From contig NZ_CP109190.1 of the NCBI RefSeq assembly GCF_041438805.1, positions 6,200,001 to 6,264,000 of the forward strand: a stretch of DNA of 64,000 bases, given 5' to 3'. This DNA is from Streptomyces sp. NBC_01707 (GTDB lineage Bacteria > Actinomycetota > Actinomycetes > Streptomycetales > Streptomycetaceae). Position 1 is the stretch's first letter. Each line of letters starts with the position of its first letter. Made by a program: the position numbers and the translations under genes. The notes beneath the pieces are model-generated. The model made no database searches. It saw nothing but the letters and a program-made list of their open reading frames with translations, and had not been told where the DNA came from. Of this stretch, positions 1-8,566 are shown piece after piece.

Positions 1-2
1 CG

Positions 3-296
3 CAGTGGCGGATCTGGCGGTCGGTCATGGCACCGATGCTCCGGCCGATCCTCGTCGTCGTCACCATCCAGTCGATCATCTGGGACTTCAAGGTCTTCAC
101 GCAGATCTATGTGATGACGGGCGGCGGCGGCATCGCGGGCCAGAACCTGGTGCTCAACGTGTACGCGTACCAGAAGGCGTTCGCGTCCTCGCAGTACAGC
201 CTGGGTTCGGCGATCGGGGTCGTGATGCTGGTGATCCTGCTGGCCGTCACGCTGGTCTATCTGCGCCTGGTACGGCGCCAGGGGGAGGAACTGTGA
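3..296 (+). CDS. Sugar ABC transporter permease, partial (5' end outside window)
   Basis: C-terminal 97 residues of a MalF-type inner-membrane permease of a CUT1 sugar importer. The frame is open from the first complete codon at base 3. The visible part contains the typical VIWDFKVF-like stretch (IIWDFKVFTQIYVMTGGG) and a last hydrophobic helix before the RLVRRQGEEL tail. The stop codon overlaps the GTG start of the next permease (GTGA), so the two are translationally coupled. The downstream GH20 hexosaminidase suggests GlcNAc or chito-oligosaccharide import, as in the DasABC family. The binding protein and any ATPase lie outside the window. An internal ATG at 27 is not the real start, because good homology-like sequence continues upstream of it. 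Confidence 0.85.
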   Translation, partial: QWRIWRSVMAPMLRPILVVVTIQSIIWDFKVFTQIYVMTGGGGIAGQNLVLNVYAYQKAFASSQYSLGSAIGVVMLVILLAVTLVYLRLVRRQGEEL

Positions 297-1132
297 GCGT
301 GCTGCGCATCCGTCGTCCGGGCAGGCTGGCCGCCGAGGCCGCCGCACTCCTGATCGCCGCCGCGGTTGCCTTCCCGTTGTACTGGATGGTGCTCTCCGCA
401 CTCAAGCCGGCGGGTGAGATCCAGTCCACCGACCCCCGTCCGTGGACGCTGTCACCGTCCCTGGACTCCTTCCGCCGGGTCCTCGAACAGCACGATTTCG
501 GCCGCTACTTCCTCAACAGCCTGATCGTCGCCGGCACGGTCGTCGTAGCGTCCGCGCTGGTCGCCTTTCTGGCGGCGACGGCGGTGACCCGCTTCCGCTT
601 CCGGTTCCGCACCACCCTGCTGATCATGTTCCTCATCGCGCAGATGGTGCCGGTGGAGGCGCTGACCATCCCGCTGTTCTTCCTGATGCGGGACTTCGGC
701 CAGCTCAACACGCTCGGTTCGCTGATCCTGCCGCACCTCGCCTTCTCGCTGCCGTTCGCGATCTGGATGCTGCGCGGCTTCGTCAAGGCCGTCCCGGACG
801 CACTGGAGGAGGCCGCCTACATCGACGGCGCGAGCCGCACCCGCTTCCTGTGGCAGATCCTCTTCCCCCTGGTCCTCCCGGGGCTCGTGGCGACCAGCGT
901 CTTCTCGTTCATCTCGACCTGGAACGACTTCCTGTTCGCCAAGTCCTTTCTCATCAGCGACACCTCGCAGTCGACGCTTCCGATGGCGCTGCTGGTGTTC
1001 TTCAAACCGGACGAGAACGACTGGGGAGGGATCATGGCAGCCTCGACGGTGATGACCGTCCCCGTGCTGGTCTTCTTCGTACTCGTACAGCGACGCCTGG
1101 TCTCGGGACTGGGCGGAGCGGTTAAGGACTGA
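293..1132 (+). CDS. Sugar ABC transporter permease (MalG type)
   Basis: Second CUT1 permease, 279 residues, the usual length for MalG/DasC-like proteins. The GTG start overlaps the preceding stop and has a purine-rich ribosome site (GGGGGAGGAA) just upstream. Helix 1 is at about residues 13-33. The EAA loop that docks on the ATPase reads EEAAYIDGASRTRFLWQI, followed by a proline-rich FPLVLPGL helix. Five or six membrane segments are visible. No ATPase gene is seen; in Streptomyces such transporters normally share the single ATPase MsiK encoded elsewhere, which is known for the family and inferred here. The hexosaminidase gene follows after 4 bases, so they form one operon. Confidence 0.9.
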   Translation: MSVLRIRRPGRLAAEAAALLIAAAVAFPLYWMVLSALKPAGEIQSTDPRPWTLSPSLDSFRRVLEQHDFGRYFLNSLIVAGTVVVASALVAFLAATAVTRFRFRFRTTLLIMFLIAQMVPVEALTIPLFFLMRDFGQLNTLGSLILPHLAFSLPFAIWMLRGFVKAVPDALEEAAYIDGASRTRFLWQILFPLVLPGLVATSVFSFISTWNDFLFAKSFLISDTSQSTLPMALLVFFKPDENDWGGIMAASTVMTVPVLVFFVLVQRRLVSGLGGAVKD

Positions 1133-1136
1133 CGTC

Positions 1137-2771
1137 ATGGACATGGAACTGATCCCGGCACCGGTGAGCGTCGGCGACCAGGGACGGCGCGGCTTCCTGA
1201 TGGACCGGGCCACGACCATCACCGGGCAGGACGGCACCGAGTCCACCGAGCGCTGGCTCCGCTCCACGCTCGGGGCCGCCTTCGGACTGTCGCTCCCACC
1301 GGGCGCCGAGGGCAAGGACAACACCGTCCTGCTGCGCATCGACCCGGCCCTGGAGCCCGAGGGCTACCGGCTGTCCACCGGGACCGGTCAGAGCGTCGTG
1401 ATCACCGGTGGCAGCCCCGCCGGGGTCTTCTGGGGCGCCCAGACCCTCCGGCAACTCCTGGGACCGGAAGCCTTCCGCCGGGCACCCGTCTCCGACGGCG
1501 TTCCCGCACGCGTTCCGTCCACCGACATCGAGGACCGGCCCCGCTTCTCCTGGCGCGGCATGATGCTCGACGTCTCACGGCACTTCCTGCCCAAGGACGA
1601 CGTCCTGCGCTACCTCGACCTCCTCGCCGCCCACAAGTTGAACGTCTTCCACTTCCACCTCACCGACGACCAGGGCTGGCGCGTGGAGATCAAGCGCTAC
1701 CCGAAGCTCACCGAGGTCGGCTCCTGGCGCTCCCGTACCAAGCACGGGCACCGGGCCTCGGAGCTGTGGGACGAGACCCCGTACGGCGGCCACTACACCC
1801 AGGACGACATCCGCGAGATCGTCGCGTACGCCGCCGAGCGGCACATCCGCGTCGTCCCCGAGATCGACATCCCGGGCCACTCGCAGGCCGCCATCAGCGC
1901 ATACCCGGAACTGGGCAACACCGACGTCATCGACACCACCACCCTCTCCGTGTGGGACACCTGGGGCGTCAGTCCGAACGTACTCGCGCCCACCGACAAC
2001 ACGCTGCGCTTCTTCGAAGGCGTCTTCGAGGAGCTCCTCGACCTCTTCCCGGCCGCCACCTCGCCGTTCATCCACATCGGCGGGGACGAATGCCTCAAGG
2101 ACCAGTGGAAGGAGTCCCCGACCGCCCAGGCCCGCATCGGGGAGCTCGGCCTGGCCGACGAGGACGAGCTGCAATCCTGGTTCATCCGGCATTTCGACCG
2201 ATGGCTCACCGCGCGCGGCCGTCGCCTCATCGGCTGGGACGAGATCCTCGAAGGCGGCCTCCCGGACGGCGCGGCCGTGTCGTCGTGGCGCGGGTACGCG
2301 GGCGGTATCGCCGCAGCCGAAGCCGGGCACGACGTCGTGATGTGCCCGGAGCAGCAGGTGTATTTGGACCACCGTCAGGACGGCGGCCCCGACGAACCGA
2401 TGCCCATCGGGTACGTCCGCACCCTCGAGGACGTCTTTCGCTTCGACCCCGTACCGCCTGGCCTGACCGAGGAGGCGGCCGGTCACATCCTCGGCACCCA
2501 GGCCAACGTGTGGACCGAGGTCATGCAGAACCGGTCCCGCGTCGACTACCAGGTCTTTCCGCGGCTCGTGGCCTTCGCCGAGGTCGCCTGGTCGGCACTG
2601 CCCGCACCTGCCGACCGGGACTTCGCCGATTTCGAACGGCGAATGACGGCGCACTACGCCCGACTTGACGCGCTCGGCGTCGAGTACCGCCCGCCGGGCG
2701 GCCCGTTGCCGTGGCAGCGACGCCCCGGCGTTCTCGGACGCCCGATCGAGGGGGCGCCCCCGAACGTGTGA
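1137..2771 (+). CDS. GH20 beta-N-acetylhexosaminidase
   Basis: A 544-residue glycoside hydrolase family 20 enzyme that removes terminal GlcNAc from chito-oligosaccharides by substrate-assisted catalysis. Residues 1-140 fit the GH20b N-terminal domain. The barrel begins near FSWRGMMLDVSRHFLP and contains HLTDDQGWR. The catalytic Asp-Glu pair lies in HIGGDE at D317-E318, and WTEVM and FAEVAWS motifs follow. No signal peptide is visible, so it is probably cytoplasmic and acts on imported oligomers. The start is four bases after the permease stop, in the same operon, which supports a chitin/GlcNAc role for the transporter. A hairpin after the gene probably ends the operon. Confidence 0.93.
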   Translation: MDMELIPAPVSVGDQGRRGFLMDRATTITGQDGTESTERWLRSTLGAAFGLSLPPGAEGKDNTVLLRIDPALEPEGYRLSTGTGQSVVITGGSPAGVFWGAQTLRQLLGPEAFRRAPVSDGVPARVPSTDIEDRPRFSWRGMMLDVSRHFLPKDDVLRYLDLLAAHKLNVFHFHLTDDQGWRVEIKRYPKLTEVGSWRSRTKHGHRASELWDETPYGGHYTQDDIREIVAYAAERHIRVVPEIDIPGHSQAAISAYPELGNTDVIDTTTLSVWDTWGVSPNVLAPTDNTLRFFEGVFEELLDLFPAATSPFIHIGGDECLKDQWKESPTAQARIGELGLADEDELQSWFIRHFDRWLTARGRRLIGWDEILEGGLPDGAAVSSWRGYAGGIAAAEAGHDVVMCPEQQVYLDHRQDGGPDEPMPIGYVRTLEDVFRFDPVPPGLTEEAAGHILGTQANVWTEVMQNRSRVDYQVFPRLVAFAEVAWSALPAPADRDFADFERRMTAHYARLDALGVEYRPPGGPLPWQRRPGVLGRPIEGAPPNV

Positions 2772-2790
2772 GCCCGGCCGCAGTGCGGGT

Positions 2791-2825
2791 CCGGCCACCA
2801 CGGTTCCTGGGAACGTGGTGGCCGG
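2791..2825 (+). terminator. Hairpin terminator after the hexosaminidase gene
   Basis: A 12-bp perfect stem (CCGGCCACCACG paired with its complement ending at 2825) with an 11-nt loop, 20 bases after the GH20 stop. There is no long T run, as is usual for Streptomyces terminators. The rest of the 2772-3066 gap shows no credible gene; it must contain the promoter for the following dehydrogenase operon. Confidence 0.6.
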
Positions 2826-3066
2826 CAAGCGTCCACCGCACGAACGGAACAAGTCGTACAACCATGGCTGAAGAGTTCCAATTCACACTCTGCGCCCAAG
2901 AGGTGCGAAACGGGACCATCTTCCAGGTAGGGGACGGATGCACCCTTCGCGGACCCTCGCGTCGGTCCGATCGGAAGATGTGCCAGAGTTGCCACGTCCG
3001 GCCTTCGAGCACGTACCGTACGGCGAAACAAGCCGGACGCCGGGACACCGGGAAGGGGCAGCTGGG

Positions 3067-3963
3067 TTGACCACGCACGCACCGCAGGCGGCGCAGTCCG
3101 TGACGCTGCCCGCTTCGCTCGACGAGGCCGTGGCGGCGCTCGGCGCCATGCCCGCCGCCGTTCCTGTCGCCGGTGGCACGGACTTGATGTCGGCCGTCAA
3201 CAAGGGGCTCCTGCGTCCCTCCGGGCTGGTCGGCCTCGGCCGGATCAGTGAGCTCCGCGGCTGGCACTACCAGGACGGTCACGCCCTGCTCGGCGCCGGC
3301 CTCACGCACGCCCGTATGGGGCGGCCCGACTTCGCCGCCCTGATCCCCGCCCTGGCCGCGTCCGCGCGCGCCGCGGGCCCGCCCCAGATCCGTAACGCCG
3401 GGACGCTCGGCGGCAACATCGCCACCGCCGCCCCGACCGGCGACGCCCTGCCGGTGCTCGCCGCCCTGGAGGCCGAGCTCGTCATCGCGGGCCCCGGCGG
3501 CGCCCGCCGCGAGATCCCCGTCTCGCACCTGCTGGCCGGCCGCGAGATGCTCGAGCCGGCGGAGCTGATCGGCTTCGTCCGCGTACCGCTGCTGCACGCC
3601 CCGCAGGTCTTCCTGAAGGCGACCGGCCGCACCGGCCCCGGCCGCGCCACTGCATCCGTCGCGATCGTCCTCGACCCGGCCCGGCGCGGGGTGCGCTGTG
3701 CGGTCGGCGCCATAGCGCCGATGCCGCTGCGCCCGCTGGAGGCCGAGCGGTGGATCGCCTCGCTGATCGACTGGGACGGTGAACGGGGCCTGGCACCCGA
3801 CGCGCTGGCCGCGTTCGGCGAGTACGTCGCGGCGGCGTGCATCCCGGACCAGGCACCGCCCGCCGACGGGGGCGAGGCGCCACCGCTGCCGCCTGCCGTA
3901 CTGCATCTGCGGCGCACGGTCGCCGCGCTCGCCCGACGCGCGCTGGGGAGGGCACTGTCGTGA
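3067..3963 (+). CDS. Xanthine dehydrogenase family protein, FAD-binding subunit
   Basis: FAD subunit (CoxM/XdhB-N type) of a molybdenum hydroxylase, 298 residues, the normal length. It passes electrons from the 2Fe-2S subunit to FAD. Diagnostic motifs are AGGTDLM near residue 38 and PPQIRNAGTLGGNIATAAPT with GDALPVL after it, both FAD-contact loops. I chose the TTG at 3067 because it follows an AAGGGGC ribosome site at normal spacing and starts right before the conserved domain. An upstream in-frame ATG at 2938 would add 43 residues with no family character. The gene overlaps the next start by four bases (GTGA) and begins a three-gene operon. Confidence 0.85.
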   Translation: MTTHAPQAAQSVTLPASLDEAVAALGAMPAAVPVAGGTDLMSAVNKGLLRPSGLVGLGRISELRGWHYQDGHALLGAGLTHARMGRPDFAALIPALAASARAAGPPQIRNAGTLGGNIATAAPTGDALPVLAALEAELVIAGPGGARREIPVSHLLAGREMLEPAELIGFVRVPLLHAPQVFLKATGRTGPGRATASVAIVLDPARRGVRCAVGAIAPMPLRPLEAERWIASLIDWDGERGLAPDALAAFGEYVAAACIPDQAPPADGGEAPPLPPAVLHLRRTVAALARRALGRALS

Positions 3964-5555
3964 GCAACAGCAACAACCACGAGGACCACAACGAGCAGCA
4001 CGGGGGCTGGCAGCCGACCCCGCAGGGCGGCGAGTACGACTCCGAGGCCACCGCCTTCGTCCACCTGCCGCCGGAGGACCTGGCGAGCGCGCCGCTGGCT
4101 GCCCCCGGCCATGGCTACGTACCGCCGATGATCCTGCCGCTGACCCCTGCGGCCGGGCTCGACCCGGCGGCGACGGGCAGCTGGGTGGTCCAGACGCGGG
4201 GCCTGCCGGACGGCGGGGCGGAGCAGCAGGCGCAGGGCGAGGTGCACTGGCCGGATCCGAACCAGCAGCACGGGTACCCGCAGCACGAGCAGCACTCCCC
4301 GGGCGAGCAGTACCCGCAGCACGTGCAGCACTCCGCGGACGAGCAGTACCCGCAGCACGAGCAGCACTCAGCGGGCGAGCAGTACGCCCAGCACGAGCAG
4401 CACGGTGAGCCGTCGGCCGCGACCGGCCAGTGGGACTTCACCGAGGCGACGCCAGCGGAGTCCCTCGGCCACACCGGCCAGTGGACGATCCCGGTCGCCG
4501 AGGGCGAGCTCCCGGACGAGTCCGGTGAGTTCACGACCTCGGCACTGGCCTCCCAGTGGTACGCGGACCGGACACCGCCGGCCACGCTGCCGGGCGGCGC
4601 GCCCGCTCCGTGGGCGACGCAGCCGGAACCGGCCCCGGAGGCCGCCGAGACGGCCGTGGGGACGCCGGCGCACGGTGTGGACGTCTCGCAGGTGCCTGCC
4701 CCGGAGTCCACGCGCGTCCACGTGCAGCGCGACGCGGACGCCGAGCCGCCGACCGAGCCGGCCGCCGACCCGACGGCGGACCTCGCGCCGGACGCGAGCC
4801 CGGACCTGGGCCCCGACCTCTCCACGGACCTGGTCCCCGGCGTCGAGACCGACACCGACACGCCCGCCGCCGCACTCGCTGCGGAGGAGGTCCCGGCCGA
4901 CGCACCGGCCCTCGACCCGCAGCCCCTCGACACATGGAGCGAGCACCCTGCCGCCTCCTACGTCCTGCACGTGAACGGCGCCGACCGCCCGGTCACCGAC
5001 GCCTGGATCGGCGAGTCGCTGCTCTACGTGCTGCGCGAGCGGCTCGGCCTCGCGGGCGCCAAGGACGGCTGCTCGCAGGGCGAGTGCGGCGCCTGCAACG
5101 TCCAGGTCGACGGACGGCTCGTCGCCTCCTGCCTGGTCCCCGCGGCCACGGCTGCGGGCAGCGAGGTCCGTACGGTCGAGGGCCTGGCCGTCGACGGCGA
5201 GCCGTCCGACGTCCAGCGGGCCCTGGCCAACTGTGGAGCCGTCCAGTGCGGCTTCTGCATCCCCGGCATGGCCATGACCGTCCATGACCTGCTGGAGGGC
5301 AACCACGCCCCCAGCGAGCTGGAGACCCGCCAGGCGCTCTGCGGCAACCTGTGCCGATGCTCCGGCTACCGCGGCGTGCTCGACGCCGTGAGCGAGGTCA
5401 TCGCGGGCCGTGAGGCCAGCGCCGAAGCCGCCGCCGTGCCCGGCCCCACGTCCTCGTCCGCGGAAGCGCACGCCGACGGGGCGCGCATCCCGCACCAGGC
5501 AGCCCCGGGTGCCGGTAGTGTCCAGCCACATCTGCAGGACGGAGGCATGGCGTGA
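3960..5555 (+). CDS. Xanthine dehydrogenase family 2Fe-2S subunit with long N-terminal extension
   Basis: 531 residues, where the family norm is about 150-200. The C-terminal part (about 333-485) is a regular two-cluster iron-sulfur subunit: plant-type ferredoxin cysteines in DGCSQGECGACNVQVDG and the helical domain cysteines in CGFCIPGMAM and CGNLCRCSGYR. The first 330 residues are hydrophilic, rich in Glu, Gln, His, Pro and Ala, and include a 12-residue repeat of the type QHEQHSxGEQYP three and a half times from residue 108. The extension looks disordered, with no signal peptide or membrane helix. The GTG start overlaps the FAD subunit stop, so the extension is translated unless an internal start is used. 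It overlaps the Mo subunit by four bases. Confidence 0.85.
   Translation: MSNSNNHEDHNEQHGGWQPTPQGGEYDSEATAFVHLPPEDLASAPLAAPGHGYVPPMILPLTPAAGLDPAATGSWVVQTRGLPDGGAEQQAQGEVHWPDPNQQHGYPQHEQHSPGEQYPQHVQHSADEQYPQHEQHSAGEQYAQHEQHGEPSAATGQWDFTEATPAESLGHTGQWTIPVAEGELPDESGEFTTSALASQWYADRTPPATLPGGAPAPWATQPEPAPEAAETAVGTPAHGVDVSQVPAPESTRVHVQRDADAEPPTEPAADPTADLAPDASPDLGPDLSTDLVPGVETDTDTPAAALAAEEVPADAPALDPQPLDTWSEHPAASYVLHVNGADRPVTDAWIGESLLYVLRERLGLAGAKDGCSQGECGACNVQVDGRLVASCLVPAATAAGSEVRTVEGLAVDGEPSDVQRALANCGAVQCGFCIPGMAMTVHDLLEGNHAPSELETRQALCGNLCRCSGYRGVLDAVSEVIAGREASAEAAAVPGPTSSSAEAHADGARIPHQAAPGAGSVQPHLQDGGMA
4281..4403 (+). repeat. 36-bp in-frame tandem repeat (His/Gln/Glu-rich)
   Basis: Three full copies (4281-4316, 4317-4352, 4353-4388) and a partial fourth (4389-4403) of a 36-bp unit coding for QHEQHSxGEQYP-like peptides, with a few substitutions between copies. 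They lie inside the N-terminal extension of the 2Fe-2S subunit. The period is a multiple of three, so copy-number change would keep the reading frame. Confidence 0.9.
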
Positions 5556-7888
5556 GCAACGACGCAGCCACCGCGGCCAACGCGACCCGTACGACGCTCA
5601 CCACCCCGCCGGTCGACAGCCCCGACACCGAGCCGCCCGTGTTCGGCATCGGCGCCTCGCTGCCGCCCGCCGACGCCCGTGCCAAGACCGAGGGCACCTT
5701 CCCGTACGCGGCCGACCTCTGGGCCGAGGGACTGCTGTGGGCGGCGGTGCTGCGTTCCCCGCACCCGCACGCCCGAATCCTGTCCATCGACACCAGCGCC
5801 GCGGCCGAGATGCCGGGCGTACGCACGGTCGTCACGCACGAGGACGTCCCCGGCGACGGTGCGTACGGCCGCCGTGTGGTCGACCGCCCGGTCTTCGCGT
5901 CCGAACTGGTCCGCCACCACGGCGAGCCGATCGCCGCGGTCGCCGCCGACCACCCCGACACGGCCCGCCTCGCGGCGGCGGCGATCGTCGTCGAGTACGA
6001 GATCCTCGAACCGGTCACCGACCCGGAGAAGGCCTTCGAGGCCGAGCCCCTGCACCCCGACGGCAACCTGATCCGTCACATCCCGCTGCGCTACGGCGAC
6101 CCGGACATCGCGGGCGAGGTCATCGTCGAGGGCCTGTACCGCATCGGCCGACAGGACCCGGCGCCGATCGGTGCCGAGGCCGGACTCGCGGTGCCCCGCC
6201 CGGACGGCGGCGTGGAGATCTACACCGCATCCACCGACCCGCACACCGACCGCGACCTCGCCGCCGCCTGCTTCGGTCTGGAACCGGACCGGGTGAAGAT
6301 CGTCGTCACCGGTGTCCCCGGCGCGACCGGCGACCGCGAGGACCCGGGCTTCCAACTGCCGCTCGGCCTGCTCGCCCTGCGCACCGGCTGCCCGGTCAAA
6401 CTGGCCGCCACCCGCGAGGAGTCCTTCCTCGGACACGCCCACCGCCACCCGACGCTGCTCCGCTACCGCCACCACGCGGACGCGGAAGGCCGACTGGTGA
6501 AGGTGGAGGCGCAGATCCTCCTCGACGCGGGCGCGTACGCCGACGCCTCGTCCGAGTCCCTGGCCGCAGCGGTGGCCTTCGCCTGCGGTCCGTACGTCGT
6601 TCCGCACGCCTTCATCGAAGGCTGGGCGGTCCGTACGAACAACCCGCCGTCCGGCCATGTGCGCGGCGAGGGCGCGATGCAGGTCTGCGCCGCGTACGAG
6701 GGGCAGATGGACAAACTGGCGGCGAAGCTGGGCATCGAACCTGCCGAACTCCGCCTGCGCAACTCCCTCTCGACCGGCGACATCCTGCCCACCGGCCAGA
6801 CCGTCACGTGCCCCGCCCCGGTCGCGGAACTCCTGCGAGCGGTACGGGACTTCCCGCTCCCCACCCTCCCGAAGGACTCTCCCGAGGACGACTGGCTGCT
6901 GCCGGGCGGCCCGGAGGGCGCGGGCGAGCCGGGCGCGGTGCGCCGCGGCGTCGGCTACGCGCTGGGCATGGTCCACATGCTCGGCGCCGAGGGGGCGGAC
7001 GAGGTCTCCACGGCCACGGTCAAGGTCCACGACGGCGTCGCCACGGTCATCTGCGCGGCGGTCGAAACCGGCCAGGGTTTCTCGACCCTGGCCCGCCAGG
7101 TGGTCCAGGAGACCCTGGGCATCGAGGAGGTCCACGTCGCCTCGGTCGACACCGACCAGCCCCCGGCCGGCCCCGCCACGCACGGCCGCCACACCTGGGT
7201 CTCCGCCGGGGCCGTCGAACGGGCCGCCAAGATGGTCCGTACCCAGCTCCTCCAGCCGCTGGCCCACAAGTTCGGCATGTCCACGGAGTTGCTCCAGATC
7301 GCCAACGGCAAGATCACGTCGTACGACGGAGTGCTGTCCACGACGGTCACAGAAGCGATGGACGGCAAAGAGCTCTGGGCCACCGCCCAGTGCCGCCCCC
7401 ACCCCACCGAGCCACTCGACGAGTCCGGCCAGGGCGACGCGTTCGTCGGCCTCGCCTTCTGCGCGGTCCGTGCGGTCGTGGACGTCGACATCGAACTCGG
7501 CTCGATCCGTGTGGTGGAGATGGCCGTCGCCCAGGATGTCGGCCGGGTCCTCAACCCGTCCCAGCTGGCGACCCGTATCGAAGCCGGCATCACTCAGGGC
7601 ATCGGCACGGCACTGACCGAGAACCTCCGCACGGCCCGCGGTCTGATCCGCCACCCCGACCTAACGGGTTACGCATTGCCGACAGCGCTTGACGCGCCGG
7701 ACATTCGCATCGTGAAACTCGTCGAGGAACGCGACGTGGTGGCCCCCTTCGGCGCGAAGCCCGCCTCGGCGGTCCCGGTGGTGACGTCCCCGGCAGCTGT
7801 GGCCGCGGCAGTTCGCGCGGCGACCGGTCGCCCGATAAACCGCCTCCCGATCCGACCGCAGGCGGCTGTGGCGGCGGTCAACTCCTGA
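5552..7888 (+). CDS. Xanthine dehydrogenase family molybdopterin-binding subunit
   Basis: Large Mo-cofactor subunit, 778 residues, of a CO-dehydrogenase/xanthine-dehydrogenase-type hydroxylase. The N-terminal domain (about 28-130) resembles the a/b hammerhead (GEGLLWAAVLRSPHPHARI-like). Later come EESFLGHAHRHP, GHVRGEGAMQ in place of the usual RGFGxPQ loop, and the cofactor motif VETGQGFSTLARQ. Near the C-terminus the family normally has a G-x-G-E loop carrying the catalytic glutamate; here APFGAK is followed directly by PASAVP (around residue 736), so that residue is not visible. It may act on an unusual substrate or be inactive. The GTG start overlaps the 2Fe-2S stop. No XdhC-type maturation gene is adjacent. 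Confidence 0.85.
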   Translation: MSNDAATAANATRTTLTTPPVDSPDTEPPVFGIGASLPPADARAKTEGTFPYAADLWAEGLLWAAVLRSPHPHARILSIDTSAAAEMPGVRTVVTHEDVPGDGAYGRRVVDRPVFASELVRHHGEPIAAVAADHPDTARLAAAAIVVEYEILEPVTDPEKAFEAEPLHPDGNLIRHIPLRYGDPDIAGEVIVEGLYRIGRQDPAPIGAEAGLAVPRPDGGVEIYTASTDPHTDRDLAAACFGLEPDRVKIVVTGVPGATGDREDPGFQLPLGLLALRTGCPVKLAATREESFLGHAHRHPTLLRYRHHADAEGRLVKVEAQILLDAGAYADASSESLAAAVAFACGPYVVPHAFIEGWAVRTNNPPSGHVRGEGAMQVCAAYEGQMDKLAAKLGIEPAELRLRNSLSTGDILPTGQTVTCPAPVAELLRAVRDFPLPTLPKDSPEDDWLLPGGPEGAGEPGAVRRGVGYALGMVHMLGAEGADEVSTATVKVHDGVATVICAAVETGQGFSTLARQVVQETLGIEEVHVASVDTDQPPAGPATHGRHTWVSAGAVERAAKMVRTQLLQPLAHKFGMSTELLQIANGKITSYDGVLSTTVTEAMDGKELWATAQCRPHPTEPLDESGQGDAFVGLAFCAVRAVVDVDIELGSIRVVEMAVAQDVGRVLNPSQLATRIEAGITQGIGTALTENLRTARGLIRHPDLTGYALPTALDAPDIRIVKLVEERDVVAPFGAKPASAVPVVTSPAAVAAAVRAATGRPINRLPIRPQAAVAAVNS

Positions 7889-7897
7889 CCGATTTGC

Positions 7898-7911
7898 GTT
7901 GCACATGCAAC
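7898..7911. promoter_or_regulatory. Small inverted repeat upstream of the T7SS-like cluster
   Basis: GTTGCA and TGCAAC separated by two bases, 79 bases before the GTG start of the first gene of the type VII-like cluster. It could be an operator or a chance palindrome; no regulator gene adjoins it. Confidence 0.3.
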
Positions 7912-7989
7912 ACGGAGATGCACGCTGTCGCCGCTGCTGACTACAGTGATCCCCAAAGCTGAAGACAGCTGCATACGGGGGAGGGTGCT

Positions 7990-8514
7990 GTGCTGCCGAG
8001 TGACGCCGGAGGATCGGCGGAAACACCGGGCGGTCCGTTCGGGTCGGTTGCCGGTTTCGCGCAGAACGCGGTCGGTGAACTGGTCACCGAGCTTTCGTCG
8101 TTCACGAAGTTCCGCGACCGGATCGACGAACTCCTGCGTGACCTCAGGGCATCGCCGGCCGGACCGAAGAAGGTGGGCGAAGAGCCCATGGTCCGCACCC
8201 AGTTCGGCGGTGGTCACAACGGCTGGGCCGAAGCGGCCGACCTGTTCCTCTCGTACCGGACGGTCATCACGCAGCTCGAGTCGCTGTCGAAGCTGCTGTC
8301 GGACTCGATAGAGGGCATGGGCATCGCGGTGCTCGCGTCCCACAAGGGCTACGAGAACCTCGACGTGGACATACGGCGCCGCATGCTCGCGATCAACGAC
8401 AACGCGCAGGAGCACTACGGGGGTTCGTACGATCCCGGGGCGCCGGCCAAGCAGCGTGCGGACCAGGGGGCGGCGGCGAAGCCGACGCCCGGCGAGTCCA
8501 CCGGGACCATCTGA
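7990..8514 (+). CDS. Small helical protein of a type VII-secretion-like cluster
   Basis: A 174-residue protein with no recognised enzyme motif. It is predicted mostly helical, with a segment around NGWAEAADLFLSYRTVITQL that resembles the helix-turn of WXG100/ESAT-6-like proteins, then a polar alanine/lysine-rich tail. I chose the GTG at 7990 because a GGGGGAGGG ribosome site precedes it. It is the first gene of a run that includes a WXG-type protein and a mycosin protease, so a role as a secreted partner or chaperone of a type VII-like system is inferred from context. Not recognised at family level. Confidence 0.7.
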   Translation: MLPSDAGGSAETPGGPFGSVAGFAQNAVGELVTELSSFTKFRDRIDELLRDLRASPAGPKKVGEEPMVRTQFGGGHNGWAEAADLFLSYRTVITQLESLSKLLSDSIEGMGIAVLASHKGYENLDVDIRRRMLAINDNAQEHYGGSYDPGAPAKQRADQGAAAKPTPGESTGTI

Positions 8515-8566
8515 CCGATGAAAACGACGATCAGCGGCTTGGCACGGGCATAGACGGGGGCACGAG

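Noticed and set aside
2938..3066. Upstream ATG extension of the FAD subunit
   Set aside because: The extra 43 residues lack family character, and the TTG at 3067 has a proper ribosome site.
5366..7654. Long open frame on the minus strand opposite the Mo subunit gene
   Set aside because: Its protein has no motifs and is composed of Arg/Gly/Val/Asp typical for the antisense of high-GC genes; the plus-strand gene shows clear family motifs.
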